Assembly: GCA_023935145.1 (NCBI GenBank)
Contig: CM043699.1
Location: 63,932,638-63,996,637 of the forward strand
Length of the DNA: 64,000 nucleotides
Source: Bretschneidera sinensis
Taxonomy: Eukaryota; Streptophyta; Magnoliopsida; Brassicales; Akaniaceae
Reading direction: 5' to 3'
Shown: piece by piece, positions 56,100 to 64,000 of the stretch
How the letters are laid out: each line of letters begins with the position of its first letter
Numbering within the stretch: position 1 is the stretch's first letter
Program-made: the position numbers and the translations under genes
The notes under the pieces: model-generated
Databases searched by the model: none
The model's input: the letters and a program-made list of their open reading frames with translations, nothing else
Told to the model about the DNA's origin: nothing

Positions 56100-57545
56100 G
56101 GATGTCGAAGTTAAAGGTGGGTCCAAGGTGGAGCTAGTTTTGTCTGGTTCACTTCGAACTTCACCCTTACCTAAGGTCCGAGTTGGAGCTACTTTAGCTG
56201 TTTTACTTCGTACCTCGACCTTGGTTGATCCACCTCATACATCGATCTTGATCAAGGTTTGCGATGAAGTTGGATTTGGTGGATCCACCTCATACCTTAG
56301 CCTTGGTTGATCCACCTCGTACCTCGATCTTGGTCAAGGTCCAAGGTGAAGTTGGATTTGGCTTATCCACTTTGTTCCTCAGTCTTCGTTGATTCACCTC
56401 ATACCTTGGACTTGATCAAGGTCCGAGGTGAAGTTGGATTTGGTTTATCCACTTCGTACCCTGACCTTGATTGATCCACCTCATACATCTGGACTGGTTA
56501 ATCCATCTCATACTTCAACCTGGTCAGGGTCCGAGGTGAATTTAGATTTGGCTGATCTACCTCGTACCTCGGCCTTGGTTGATCCACCTCGTACCTCTGC
56601 GTTATTCAAGGGCCAAGGTTGAGTTGGATTTAGCTTATCCAACATGGACCTCGACTTTGGTCAGGGTCTGAGGTGTTGGATTTGGTTGATCCACTTCGTA
56701 CCTTGGCTTTGGTTGATCCACATTGTACCTCGGCCTTAGTTAAAGTTTGAGGTGAAGCTGGATTTGGCTGATTCACCTTATACCTCGACCTTGGTTTATC
56801 CACTTCGTACCTTTTCTTTCTTTGATCCACCTCACACCTTGGCCTTAGTTAATCCAATTCGTACCTCGACCTTGGTTGATCCACCTTGTACCTCGGCCTT
56901 GGTCAGAGTCTGAGGTTAAGTATGATTTAGCTGATTCACCTCGTACCTCGCCCTTAATTGATCCACTTCATACCTTGGCCTTGGTTGATCCACTTCATAC
57001 CTTGGCCCTGATTGATCTACTTCGAACCTCGCTCTTACTTGATCCACCTCATAACTCGGCCTTAGTTAAGGTCCGCGGTGAAGTTGGATTTAGCTGATCC
57101 ATATCGTACCTCGGTCTTAGTTGATCCACCTCGGTCTTGTTCAAGGTCTAAGGTGAAGGTAGATTTGGCTAATTCACCTCGTACCTCGGCCTTGGCTAAT
57201 CCACTACGTACCTCGGCCTTTGTTAATCCACTACGTACCTTGACCTTGGTTGATCCACCTCATACCTCAACCTTGGTCAAGGTTTGAGGTGAAACTGGAT
57301 TTGGCTAATCCACCTCATACCTTAACCTTAGTTGATCCACCTCGTACCTCAACCTTATCAGGGTTTAAGGTAATGTTCGATTTGGTTGATTCACCTCGTA
57401 CCTCGGCTTTAGTTGATCCATCTCATACCTCGACCTTGGTTAAGGTCTGAGATAAAGTTGGATTTGGCTGATTCACCTTATACCGCGTCCTTAACTGGTC
57501 TGAGCTTAAAGATGGGCTTGATTTTCACGTCCCACCTCATACCTT
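56100..57545. repeat. Large two-level minisatellite in LTR M
   Basis: Several dozen imperfect copies of a roughly 27-30-bp unit (TTGATCCACCTCGTACCTCG plus GCCTTGG), grouped into about a dozen longer units separated by AAGGTCCGAGGTGAAGTTGG plus ATTTGGCT. The two parts are partly complementary (CCTCGGCCTTGG against CAAGGTCCGAGG), so units can pair. Short open frames across it are repeat artefacts. Confidence 0.9.
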
Positions 57546-57674
57546 GCCGTTAATTGGTCTGAGCTCTAAGATGGGCTTGATTTTTACTTATTCCTTTTTC
57601 TGGTCTTTCTTTAATACATTTTTCATGAGTTACTTGGACTTTTGACTTCATGGGTTGTTTGAGTCTAATACTTA

Positions 57675-58020
57675 ATTTCTTGGTGTTGACACTTAGTGTT
57701 AACCGAGTTAAGGTTCACTTTCTGGAGCCTCAACCTCTTATATTGGGTCTTTGTAATCTGAGGTGTGCTCTCAGTTCTGACACTTAATGTTTGAATGAAA
57801 ATCCCAATAAGTGTTGCATATTTGTGCCCTAGTTGAGGCTTCTCTTTTTGGAGCCTTAATTTCTCTCGGGTTTTTGTGATTTGAGGTGTGCTCTCGATTT
57901 TAACACTTAGGGTTTGGATGAAAATCCCACTAAGTATTGCATATCTCTACCCAAGTTTAGGCTTCTCTTTCAAAAGACTTAACTTCTTTTGGGTCTTTGG
58001 TTTTTTGAGGTGAGCTCAGT
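57675..58020. repeat. 123-bp tandem repeats in LTR M
   Basis: About 2.7 imperfect copies of a unit running from CACTTA(A/G)(T/G)GTTTG(A/G)ATGAAA through TTGAGGTG(T/A)GCTC. The clearest copies start at 57781 and 57904. Confidence 0.8.
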
Positions 58021-58524
58021 TTTGTGGTCTTCACTTCGGTCCTCGATTTATTGTCCCGATCCGAAGTGATTAGTGACCTTTGAAGTACTTGAGCGTGATG
58101 TCTAAGTCGTAACTCCACCGAGATGGGGTGCTCTCATGGGCCCTTAGCTTGGTTTTGGGAATCAACTTGATGTATGATTTTTGGCACTTCATTTTCATCC
58201 TCGACTGTGGAGGATGTCCAAAGCAGAGTCCTCGCGTGTAGCCGCTCTTTTAGGCTTGATAAGATTTAGTTGGCTGAAAATAATAAAAATAGACAAATAT
58301 GGACAAAATTCACTTGATTCATATAATAACAATGCTTACATTGGTCACTCGGTTCTAGGCTGGTTTACATTCATATTGAGATGATCTGCACCACTTTTTC
58401 TGACTCATCTTCCACAAGTGCACTAACACTAGTTCTTCTACTGGTCTTCCTCTTGGGGATCTAGAATCTTCTATTAGGTCTCCAATCTGAATGACACCTG
58501 CCTTGCCCCTTCTTCTGATGGAGG

Positions 58525-58990
58525 CTAAGTAGCATATCCGGCTTTAGCTTGGTTACCCTTAACCTCACCTACGCCATTCTCAGTTGGAAATTTCATTTTC
58601 AAATGATATGTGGAGACTACAGCCTTCATGGCATTCATTGTTAATCGTCCAAGAATTGTATTGTACGAGGAAAGAAGGTCTATAACTAAGAAGGTGCTCA
58701 AGATGGTTGTTTGGAAATGTGAAGTGCTTGCTATCACTAGAAACATTATACTTCATTTCATTAGATTAGCTCACCCGGGAAGCTGTACAAGGGATAATGT
58801 GCCAACTTCAAGCAATCTTCTAAAAGCTTCATTTTCTTAAAGGTATCATAGTACAATATGTCTTGGGATGAGCTGTTATCTACCAGGATCCTCTTGGCCA
58901 TAAAATTTGATACAATCAGTGTTACATCAACTACATCATCATGGGTGGACCTTGCTCCCTCAAGATCTTAATCCGTGAAGCTTATGGTCT
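58525..58990 (-). pseudogene. Protease and protease-RT linker of element M
   Basis: The minus strand from about 58965 reads GARSTHDDVVDVTLIVSNFM and then RILVDNSSSQDILYYDTF, the retropepsin of Tat-like elements (family motif LVDNGSSADILYYD; here DNS replaces DNG). After a shift, 58746-58525 gives STFLVIDLLSSYNTILGRLT and AVVSTYHLKMKFPTENGVGE, the conserved segment that leads into RT in this lineage. RT itself does not follow. Confidence 0.8.
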
Positions 58991-59239
58991 AATCAATTAG
59001 TTTTCTTTGGTGTCCCTTTGATTGATCTAACGAAATAAGTAGACCCTACGGGAGTTCGAGGATTCACCTTTAGAGGTTTCCTCCTCCCCCCTGAAGATAG
59101 TTTGGAGTCTCTAGACTTCGGTGTATTCGCTTGTTGTCCTTTCTATCCAGATTTGTCTCAGCCTATTATCTCGTTCTCTGTGCTCAAAGCTCCTCTTGCG
59201 GTTCAGACTTCATCTTTTGGAAGGACTATGCCTTAACTC

Positions 59240-60240
59240 AATCTTGATAAACTTCCTTCGGTATCCTTTCTAGATTAAGCTTTTGATTTCATCCTTAATA
59301 TGCATATATTAACTTGTGTAGTGGCCATGGTCTTTGTGGAAGCGATAGAAACGACTCATCTCTCTCTTACCCATGGGGTGTTGATCTTAGAAGTCTATTT
59401 GATGATGTCTTGGTTTTCAATCTCCATCAGGAGGTTCTCCTTCGAGGTATTGAATGGAGTATAAGTCTTAAACCCTCAAAGAGCTCCCAATTTCTCATTT
59501 TTGCGATCATTATTTCGACCTTTTTTTTTTTTTTTTTTTCTGATCATACATTTTGGGTTCTTCTGGCTCTTCCCTTTTCTTGCTTGTTAAGGCTTCTTCT
59601 CTCCTTTTATGGAAGGCTTGGACTTCTTCTGCAATTATGAACTTATCCACTTTAGCTAAAAAGGCCGGCTTGGTGTGAAGTGGGTTCTTAGAGAGGTAAT
59701 AACTGAAATCAGAGACTTTAAGGTTGTTGATAAAAGTAATTACTGCTACCTTTCGATGTAAGACCCTCACTTGTACCATAGCCGAAGTGAACCGCGAAAT
59801 GTAGTCAATAAGGGTCTCCTCAACATGTTGAGTTATGCTCAACAAACTTTCATGAGTCCTTTTAAGACCACAGCTACTAACAAAATGTGTTGTGAATGCT
59901 CGTAGAGCTTGCAAAACAACCTTATGAAACTTGATGGCAAACGAGAAAACAATGTCCTTGTTGTCTCTCTCAGTGTTATTGGGAACGTGAGGCATATAGT
60001 TTCCTCTTAGTGACCATGGAAGAACATCAGGAACTTGAAAGTCTCTAAGTGGTCTATGGGGCATGTCTTTTCCAAGGAACAATGCGAGGCATCTTGAAAT
60101 TGGGCGGCATTTTCACATCAATGAGCTCCTTGGAAAAAAGGTTGCTCGTAGGTCTGATCTCATCTAGGACATTTCCTCAAGTGGCTTTTATGGTAAGCCC
60201 GATACACTCATTTATTTCTTTTAATTTTTTGCTGACTTCT
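59240..60240 (-). pseudogene. Tat-like gag of element M
   Basis: 60082-59510 is open for 190 residues and holds the capsid domain (VVLQALRAFTTHFVSSCGLK, HVEETLIDYISRFTSAMVQV, NPLHTKPAFLAKVDKFIIAEE) followed by a Lys-rich stretch encoded by a 19-T run (59521-59539). Upstream, in other frames, are ELIDVKMPPNFKMPRI and related residues. Downstream (about 59350-59240) is SRFYRFHKDHGHYTS, the FHxxHGHxT zinc-binding-like motif with its last Cys lost to a stop. Confidence 0.82.
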
Positions 60241-60554
60241 TGATGAGTGCCAAATATTGCATATTTTGGCCACTTAATTTACATTTGTTAGCTTAGGAAT
60301 TTGTTACTTTGAGTTGTTTTCGTTGTTCTTCAAGTTTACAAGCATTGGGAAAGGAGTTTCACTAAAATTACCAGAATTGTCTATACAGATCAATCATTTT
60401 TGTGGATTTTACTGTATTGAGTCAGGAAGAACCAAGAGATGAGCCATATATGCTTGGAAAGATCCGGAAGTCTATTTTCTGATGAATTTTACGGCTCATA
60501 AAAATGATTTTTCTAGAGAAAGTTATGGTAGTTTTAGTAGACAAGGGTTAAGCT

Positions 60555-60690
60555 GAAGATATCTAGTGCACTCAAGCACACCAGACTTGCGATCCATCGC
60601 AAGTGGGCACTCGCACATCTCGCATCGGTTAAAAATGCTTTGTAGTGCACCAGTATACGCTTAAGCGCACCAGACTGCGATCGAGGACAC
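60555..60690. repeat. GCGATC-type palindrome cassette in LTR J
   Basis: TTGCGATCCATCGCAAG, GGGCACTCGCACATCTCGCATCGG and CTGCGATCGAGGACACTCGGGC; more degraded than the cassette of I. Located between the shared segment and the TATA box at 60744-60750. Confidence 0.65.
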
Positions 60691-60743
60691 TCGGGCAGTA
60701 TCCCACATCGAATTTGAAACACATTGTACTCCGAGAATTCCCC

Positions 60744-60750
60744 TATAAAG
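60744..60750 (+). promoter_or_regulatory. TATA box of LTR J
   Basis: TATAAAG in CCCCTATAAAGGCCCC, aligned with the TATA box of LTR I. Confidence 0.6.
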
Positions 60751-61567
60751 GCCCCATCTCACTTCATCATTCGGTGTGTAATCTTGAGGACTTCTGCTAC
60801 CATTCTGGTGGATCTCGAAGGTTTTGCTACCACGAGGGGAAGCGCCGCCCAATAGTGAGTGGAATTTCTCCCCATGTATAGTCAGTTTTTAATTTACTGC
60901 TTTTGTTAGTTTTAAAGTTTAATGTTTAGCACTGTTATTGTGAACTTTAGTTTCATTATTATGAGTGGCTAAAATCTTCAGATAAGGTTGAAGATGAAGC
61001 CTTGCCGTTGTTTGGCATAATATTTTCAGATTTTTTTATACAATTCTGATTTTTTTTTAATATAAATGTTATGTTCAATTATTTGAGTAAAATCTTATGA
61101 TTGATTGCGTTTAAATTGTTCTGTTGGATATTTTGTGTGTTTCATCTGATGGATACATCAAATCATTTTTTTATTAAATTGGATATCCTTTGTGATGTGT
61201 TAAAAGCGGATACATTAGATTGTTTTGGTTTAATTGGGAAATTTGTTGTGATTTGTTTAAAGTTGGATTCATGGAATGTTTTGATAGATTATTTTTATAT
61301 AGAACATGAAGATATATGCTTTACTTTGGTGGGGTGGATTCAGAAATCTTAGTTTTTTTTATCATTAGTCTTTAAATCAATTTAGTTTAGTTTACATTTG
61401 TTTTGTAAAAGACAATTCAAAACTTGAAATTAGGTTAAAATAGGCTTAGTTTAGATAAAAATATTTTCACAACGCAATTCCCTCCACATGGATATGAGAA
61501 GTTGCACAACACTCTATTGCAAACGACTCGTGTACTTGCGAGTAATTTAAAACTCACAACAAGTTTT

Positions 61568-61585
61568 TGACGCCGTTGTCGGGGA
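61568..61585 (+). other. Primer binding site of element J (tRNA-Asp-like)
   Basis: TGACGCCGTTGTCGGGGA, two mismatches to the tRNA-Asp complement, 6 bp inside the LTR. Confidence 0.9.
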
Positions 61586-61913
61586 ATTGTTTGGTTTGTG
61601 AAAATTAAATTTTTGCCTGAATTAATTTCATTTTTCTACTAGTTAGTTAGTATTTTTTTTGTTTGATTTTTTTTCTCTTTTTTTTTGCAATTTTATTTTA
61701 TTCTATTTGCTTCTATTTGCATTGGCCTATTAAAAAGTAAAAAATATATATAGATATATAAAAAAATAAAAAATATTTTTACCAATTTTTGTTGGCTCAT
61801 TTTGTGAGTAGAGTGTGTGTGTGTGTTTTTTTTTTTTTTTTTTTGCATTTATTTTACTTTATTGTTATTTTGTTTCTGCTAGTTAATTTATTTTAGTGCT
61901 TTTTGGGCAGTGT

Positions 61914-63413
61914 ATGCTTGGTCGGAGATCCCTGAACTTAGAATTGATACATTTAGATCCCGACTTAGAAAGAACTCTTAGGAGACATAAAAGAGCACTA
62001 GTTGAAAGAGAGACAATTGAGATGGAAGAAAATTTTAGGAATACAAATCAACCGGAGCATGTAGAGCAACCTAGAGCTTGGAACATGGACTCCACTACAT
62101 CTTTTAGGGATTTGTTCGCACCCGTTGCGACTAACTCATCTTCTTGTATAGTGTTGCCACCTACCAATGCCACCCATTTTGATTTAAAGCCACATGTTAT
62201 CCAACTCCTACCTTCATTTCATGGCTTAGATCTTGAAAATCCTTACAGTCATGTGAAGAAGTTCAAAGATATTTCTGCCACATTCAAGTTCCAAAACTTC
62301 TCTGAGGAGTCAGTCCATCTTCGACTTTTTCCTTTCTCTCTTCACGATAGAGCTAAGGCATGGTTGGATTCCAACACGCCCGGGTCTATTACATCTTGGG
62401 AAAATATACTTAGTAAATTTTATTACAAGTTTTTCCCAATGTCTAGAGTGAATGAGTGCCGAAAGGAGATTAGTTCTTTCACTCAGGATGAGGATGAGAA
62501 GTTTTCTGAAAGCTGGGAGCACTTCAAAGAGTTACTGATCAGATTCCCTCCACATGGATATGAGAAGTGGAGACTCGTTCAGTTCTTCTACCAAGGGTTG
62601 ACTCAACTCAACCGTAGCATGATCGAATCTATGAATGGGGAGGCATTCTTAAGTCTGACGGGAGATGAAGCATACAAAGCATTGGACAAGTTGTCCGACA
62701 ACTCGCAGCAGTGGGATTTTTCAAGCTGTCGGGATAAGTCCACTCGTGCTCCTAAGAAAGGAGGCATCTATGAGATTAAGGAGGACACAGACTTGAGGAT
62801 AAAGTTAGATGCTCTCACTAAGAAGATTGACGCTCTCGCTGTGGGTCAGTCCATCAATGCTGCCAACACATTCAATGTTGATAGCTGTTCCATCTGTGCT
62901 AGTCCCATACATTTAGCACAGAATTTTCCATCAATGCCGGCTTTTGCTGAGTATCTTATGGAACAAGTGAATGCTTTCAACGACTATCGGAGGCAGTCAA
63001 ATGGATCTTACTCCGAGACTTACAACCCAAGGTGGCGGAACCACCCTAATTTTTCACGAAAGCAGAACCAATCAATGAATCATGGAGGAGCCCCTCATCA
63101 TGCTCATAATCAATACCCTCTCGGATTTGCTCCACAAATTCCTAGTCATGATCGCTCAGCCCATCCAGCACCATCACCTGCTTACCAAGCTCCCACTCAA
63201 ATATCAGTGTCGGTTTCACAGTCTCTAGAGGACACCCTTAAGGAGTTCATGAAGATGACTAGCCAATCCATGAGCAAAGTGAGGAGTGCAACAATGGTAA
63301 ACACCCAAGAAATTTCCATGCTAGAGAGTCAAATAAGGAAAATTGCAATTCACTTGGGTGAAAGAGAGAAGGGAAAGTTCCCCAGGCAACCCGTGCCTAA
63401 CCCGAAAGGATAG
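61914..63413 (+). CDS. Athila gag of element J (long open frame)
   Basis: The longest open frame in the window. The start is set at the internal methionine MLGRRSLNLELIHLDPDLE because C (MLRPRDS) and I (MLGWRS) begin in the same way; the frame is open from 61896. The capsid core has PHVIQLLPSFHGLDLENPYS, LRLFPFSLHDRAKAWLDSN and FFYQGLTQLNRSMIESMNGE. The zinc knuckle reads CSICASPIHLAQNF, with the last Cys changed to Phe. YNPRWRNHPNFSRK, a coiled tail and a basic region follow, to a TAG at 63411. In family relatives the frame runs on into protease, so the stop may be a nonsense mutation. Confidence 0.88.
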   Translation: MLGRRSLNLELIHLDPDLERTLRRHKRALVERETIEMEENFRNTNQPEHVEQPRAWNMDSTTSFRDLFAPVATNSSSCIVLPPTNATHFDLKPHVIQLLPSFHGLDLENPYSHVKKFKDISATFKFQNFSEESVHLRLFPFSLHDRAKAWLDSNTPGSITSWENILSKFYYKFFPMSRVNECRKEISSFTQDEDEKFSESWEHFKELLIRFPPHGYEKWRLVQFFYQGLTQLNRSMIESMNGEAFLSLTGDEAYKALDKLSDNSQQWDFSSCRDKSTRAPKKGGIYEIKEDTDLRIKLDALTKKIDALAVGQSINAANTFNVDSCSICASPIHLAQNFPSMPAFAEYLMEQVNAFNDYRRQSNGSYSETYNPRWRNHPNFSRKQNQSMNHGGAPHHAHNQYPLGFAPQIPSHDRSAHPAPSPAYQAPTQISVSVSQSLEDTLKEFMKMTSQSMSKVRSATMVNTQEISMLESQIRKIAIHLGEREKGKFPRQPVPNPKG

Positions 63414-64000
63414 TTTGTGGTTGGAAATTCATAAACTCCTATGCACACGGGCAGGAACAAGTGCAATCAATTGTCACATTGAGGTCTAGGAGATAAGTGG
63501 ACAATCGAGTGGAAGAGAACCCTACTATGCAGCAAGGGCAAGGAAGTGGCAACAAGAAGAAGAGAGATGCTGAGCCATCTACAGCCACACCTACTGTGGA
63601 GGATCCTCCTAGGTCATTTATACCTAAAGTGCCTTACCCTGAGAGATTACATGCGCCTAAGAAAGGAGGGAAATATGAGAAAATTTTGGACGTATTCAAG
63701 CAGGTCCAAATCAATATCCCATTTTTGGACGCCATCCATCAAGTGCCATCATATGCCAAGTTTTTAAAGGACTTGATCACTATCAAGAGGAGGATGAATG
63801 TCCTGAGAAGGCATTTTTTACCAAGCAGGTTAGCTCAATCCTTCAGTGCAAGCTGCCCATCAAGTATAAGGATCCGGGGTCTCCTACCATCTCTTGCACG
63901 ATAGAAGTCAGCCAGATCGAGAGGGTTCTCTTGGATCTAGGAGAAAGTGTGAATCTTCTGTCTTACTTAGTCTATTTGTAGTTAGGGTTAGGAGAACTGA
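63414..64000 (+). pseudogene. Protease region of element J (partial)
   Basis: Frames continue with NRVEENPTMQQGQGSGNKKK, PKVPYPERLHAPKKGGKYEK and IPFLDAIHQVPSYAKFLKDL (63497-63904). After a shift comes IERVLLDLGESVNLLSYLVY (about 63915-63978), the retropepsin loop with DLGES in place of the DLGAS seen in I and B. A stop follows at 63979. RT would lie beyond the window. Confidence 0.82.

Larger units (their letters stand above)
55641..58136 (-). repeat. Probable 3' LTR of element M
   Basis: Proposed ends TGTTGATGCTG (55641) and GGTGCTCTCA (58136), with the purine-rich minus-strand sequence AAGCTAAGGGCCCA directly outside the right end. Minus-strand TATAAATA at 55889-55896, then a GGAGGACCTTCCGATCCTTAAG-type U5 region (in plus sense about 55795-55820) familiar from Tat-like LTRs. 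The TATA box lies downstream of the minisatellite in element sense, which puts the array in U3. The ends are tentative. Confidence 0.5.
55641..60240 (-). mobile_element. Tat-like element M with gag and protease only (partial)
   Basis: Minus-strand Ty3/gypsy sequence: gag and protease at 60240-58525, a short linker, then an LTR-like region with a TATA box and a long minisatellite. No RT, RNase H or integrase lies between. The 5' LTR was lost where LTR J begins at 60241. Whether M was a gag-pro element or an RT deletion after insertion cannot be decided here. Confidence 0.7.
60241..61561 (+). repeat. 5' LTR of element J
   Basis: 1321 bp from TGATGAGTGCC to CTCACAACA. Mosaic: the first 90 bp and the part from about 60560 to the end resemble LTR I, while 60347-60549 is the segment shared with LTRs C and D. 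Near the start lies GCCAAATAT-TGC-ATATTTTGGC (60249-60270), an inverted repeat. Confidence 0.88.
60241..64000 (+). mobile_element. 5' part of Athila element J
   Basis: Plus-strand LTR, primer site, long gag frame and the beginning of the protease region, running off the window. It is closely related to I in inverted orientation and less decayed. It displaced the 5' end of M. Confidence 0.9.

Noticed and set aside
56053..57450. Series of open frames with repeated P(R/H)TS motifs
   Set aside because: They are translations of the M minisatellite; repeat length and frame do not persist.

Overview
The window is plant nuclear DNA, most likely pericentromeric or other gene-poor heterochromatin of a eudicot. 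The evidence is an AT-rich background, Ty3/gypsy elements of the Athila, Tat-like and chromovirus (Tekay-like and another) types, a Ty1/copia element of the SIRE/Maximus type, a LINE relic and a hAT-type MITE, nested in one another. I found no host protein gene, tRNA gene or rRNA gene. Nearly every open frame is a piece of gag, protease, reverse transcriptase, RNase H or integrase broken by stops and frameshifts. The species cannot be named from the sequence alone. Element letters (A, B, C...) are mine.

Layout. 1-2610: 5' end of a minus-strand Athila element (A: gag, tRNA-Asp primer site, LTR). 2611-15400: an old plus-strand Tekay-like element (H0: LTR remnant, tRNA-Met primer site, decayed interior). 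It is interrupted by a complete minus-strand Athila element (B, 4549-11504, perfect 5-bp duplication GTAGA) that keeps gag and protease but lacks RT to integrase, and by a truncated plus-strand Athila element (C, 12245-14470). 15400-17780: unassigned sequence with the RNase H end of a LINE. 17788-28380: a decayed Tat-like gag (H1) cut into three pieces by a 640-bp hAT MITE (18355-18994) and a full-length minus-strand Tekay element (E, 19151-28146). 28381-34195: an LTR fragment (N), a second Tekay element (F) inserted in it, and an Athila 3' LTR (D) inserted in F. 34196-40945: two Athila 5' halves facing each other (G plus, I minus), joined inside gag/pol at about 36932.

40946-55163: a plus-strand chromovirus pol (L) split by a complete 10.1-kb copia element (K, 43870-54000, perfect duplication TAAAT). 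K carries an extra 3' ORF. 55641-60240: a minus-strand Tat-like element (M) with gag and protease joined to a long LTR-like region holding a 1.4-kb minisatellite. 60241-64000: 5' part of a plus-strand Athila element (J), a close relative of I in inverted orientation, running off the window.

The most interesting signal is in the LTRs rather than in the ORFs. Many of these otherwise different families carry, upstream of a TATA box, a cluster of short self-complementary motifs whose core differs by family: GCGCTGCAGC in B and G, CGATCG in A, I and J, GCCGCGGC in C, GCGCCTAGGCGC in D, CCAGTCGACTGG in K and H0, and ACCGG/CCGGT pairs in E and F. Copy number differs between the two LTRs of one insertion in B and in K. 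In K a second cluster with its own TATA box sits inside the element, just upstream of the extra 3' ORF, and looks like an internal promoter.
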